In this document: piece by piece, positions 49,130 through 49,343 of the stretch | How positions within the stretch are numbered: the stretch's first letter is position 1 | Layout: every line of letters begins with the position of its first letter | From: Pandoraea captiosa | GTDB lineage: Bacteria; Pseudomonadota; Gammaproteobacteria; Burkholderiales; Burkholderiaceae | Direction: 5' to 3' | DNA: 49,343 nucleotides | NCBI RefSeq assembly: GCF_902459775.1 | Contig: NZ_CABPSQ010000020.1 | Location: 1 to 49,343, forward strand | The notes under the pieces: model-generated | What the model was told of the DNA's origin: nothing | The model's database searches: none | What the model saw: only the letters and a program-made list of their open reading frames with translations | Program-made: the position numbers and the translations under genes

Positions 49130-49150
49130 GCCCGCCAATCGGCGGGCTTT
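49127..49150 (-). terminator. Intrinsic terminator of livF
   Basis: Perfect stem AAAGCCCGCC (49127-49136) / GGCGGGCTTT (49141-49150) with loop AATC. On the minus strand it runs into TTTTTCAT. It lies 41 bp past the livF stop, and the T-run coincides with the att core. Confidence 0.88.
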
Positions 49151-49190
49151 CTCGGTAGCACTCCAGACTGATCGAACAACGACCCGTCAA

Positions 49191-49343
49191 TCAGGCAGCC
49201 TTCTTGGCCAACCCCAGATAAGTCTCGATGACCTTCGGATTGGTCGCCAATTCCTGCGCCGGGCCCTCCAGTGCCAGCTCGCCTGTCTCGATCACGTAAG
49301 CGTAATCGGCGACCTGCAAGGCGGCCCGGGCGTTCTGCTCGAT
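49191..49343 (-). CDS. livF: Branched-chain amino acid ABC transporter ATPase, C-terminal end (host gene)
   Basis: Only the last 50 residues are in the window, beginning IEQNARAALQ and ending LGLAKKAA. The segments EQNARAALQVADYAYVIETG and LATNPKVIETYLG are typical of LivF. In these the sequence EQN follows the His-loop domain and the end is short. This is chromosomal DNA outside the ICE. The gene is read towards the ICE and stops 61 bp before the att core. Confidence 0.88.
   Translation of the reverse strand: MEQNARAALQVADYAYVIETGELALEGPAQELATNPKVIETYLGLAKKAA

Noticed and set aside
1-49343. CRISPR array, tRNA or rRNA genes, and IS transposases
   Set aside because: No regularly spaced repeat series beyond the three iterons, no tRNA-like cloverleaf or rRNA segment noticed, and no transposase protein in any plausible frame. 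The cargo joins therefore show no visible IS.

Overview
The window is most of an integrative and conjugative element (ICE) of the Tn4371 family sitting in a GC-rich proteobacterial chromosome. A beta-proteobacterium (Comamonadaceae/Burkholderiales-like) is the likeliest host. The family call rests on gene content and order: a tyrosine integrase at one end, radC, a parA/repA/parB replication-partition module, a traF signal peptidase, a VirD2-like relaxase with DUF3363-type tail, a LysR regulator, traG, and a trbBCDEJ(K)L mating-pair operon. The candidate attachment octamer at 49122-49129 (TTTTTCAT on the minus strand) matches the Tn4371 core site as I remember it. Bases 49130-49343 are host chromosome, the 3' end of a livF-type ABC ATPase gene. 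The other ICE end, with the rest of the trb operon, lies beyond base 1.

Layout from left to right. 1-8635 (minus): trbL (cut by the window edge), a TrbK/EexN lipoprotein, trbJ, trbE, trbD, trbC, trbB, a ribbon-helix-helix protein and traG, mostly joined by 4-bp ATGA overlaps. 8767-10029: terminator, a second EexN-like lipoprotein and the LysR regulator. 10179-21191 is a cargo island. It holds a heavy-metal-type RND efflux operon (adaptor, RND pump, DUF3240, outer-membrane factor), a cytochrome b561 plus a VIT1/CCC1 transporter on the plus strand, and a ferric-reductase-like flavocytochrome with a two-component system. 21407-28176: relaxase, traF, DUF2840, a small RHH-like protein, parA, an iteron array, repA, an AlpA-type regulator and a DUF2285 protein.

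28518-38188 is a backbone stretch of small regulators and hypothetical genes (DUF2958 twice, XRE, DUF736, ParB-like, DUF932). It carries a padR-chrA chromate cassette and a ParD-like/methionine aminopeptidase pair. 38445-41514 is an arsenic operon (arsR, thioredoxin-type arsC, acr3, glutaredoxin-type arsC, arsH). 41557-42066 is radC. 42510-46450 is a visibly more AT-rich two-gene insert coding an OLD-family ATPase/TOPRIM nuclease and a UvrD-like helicase, a Gabija-type (class 2 OLD) defence pair. 46569-48946 holds a YhcG/DUF1016 nuclease gene overlapping the integrase gene.

How it works together: the integrase inserts and excises the element at the livF terminator; repA with its iterons and parA/parB could keep the excised circle; relaxase, TraG and the Trb channel move it. 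EexN lipoproteins would bar redundant entry. The cargo gives resistance to arsenic, probably chromate and probably other metals, and the OLD/UvrD pair probably gives phage resistance. The most interesting unexplained signals are in non-coding DNA. These are a structured leader shared by radC and the second DUF2958 gene, a hairpin repeat at two distant sites, a stray copy of the iteron core near the relaxase gene, and several long palindromes at promoters.
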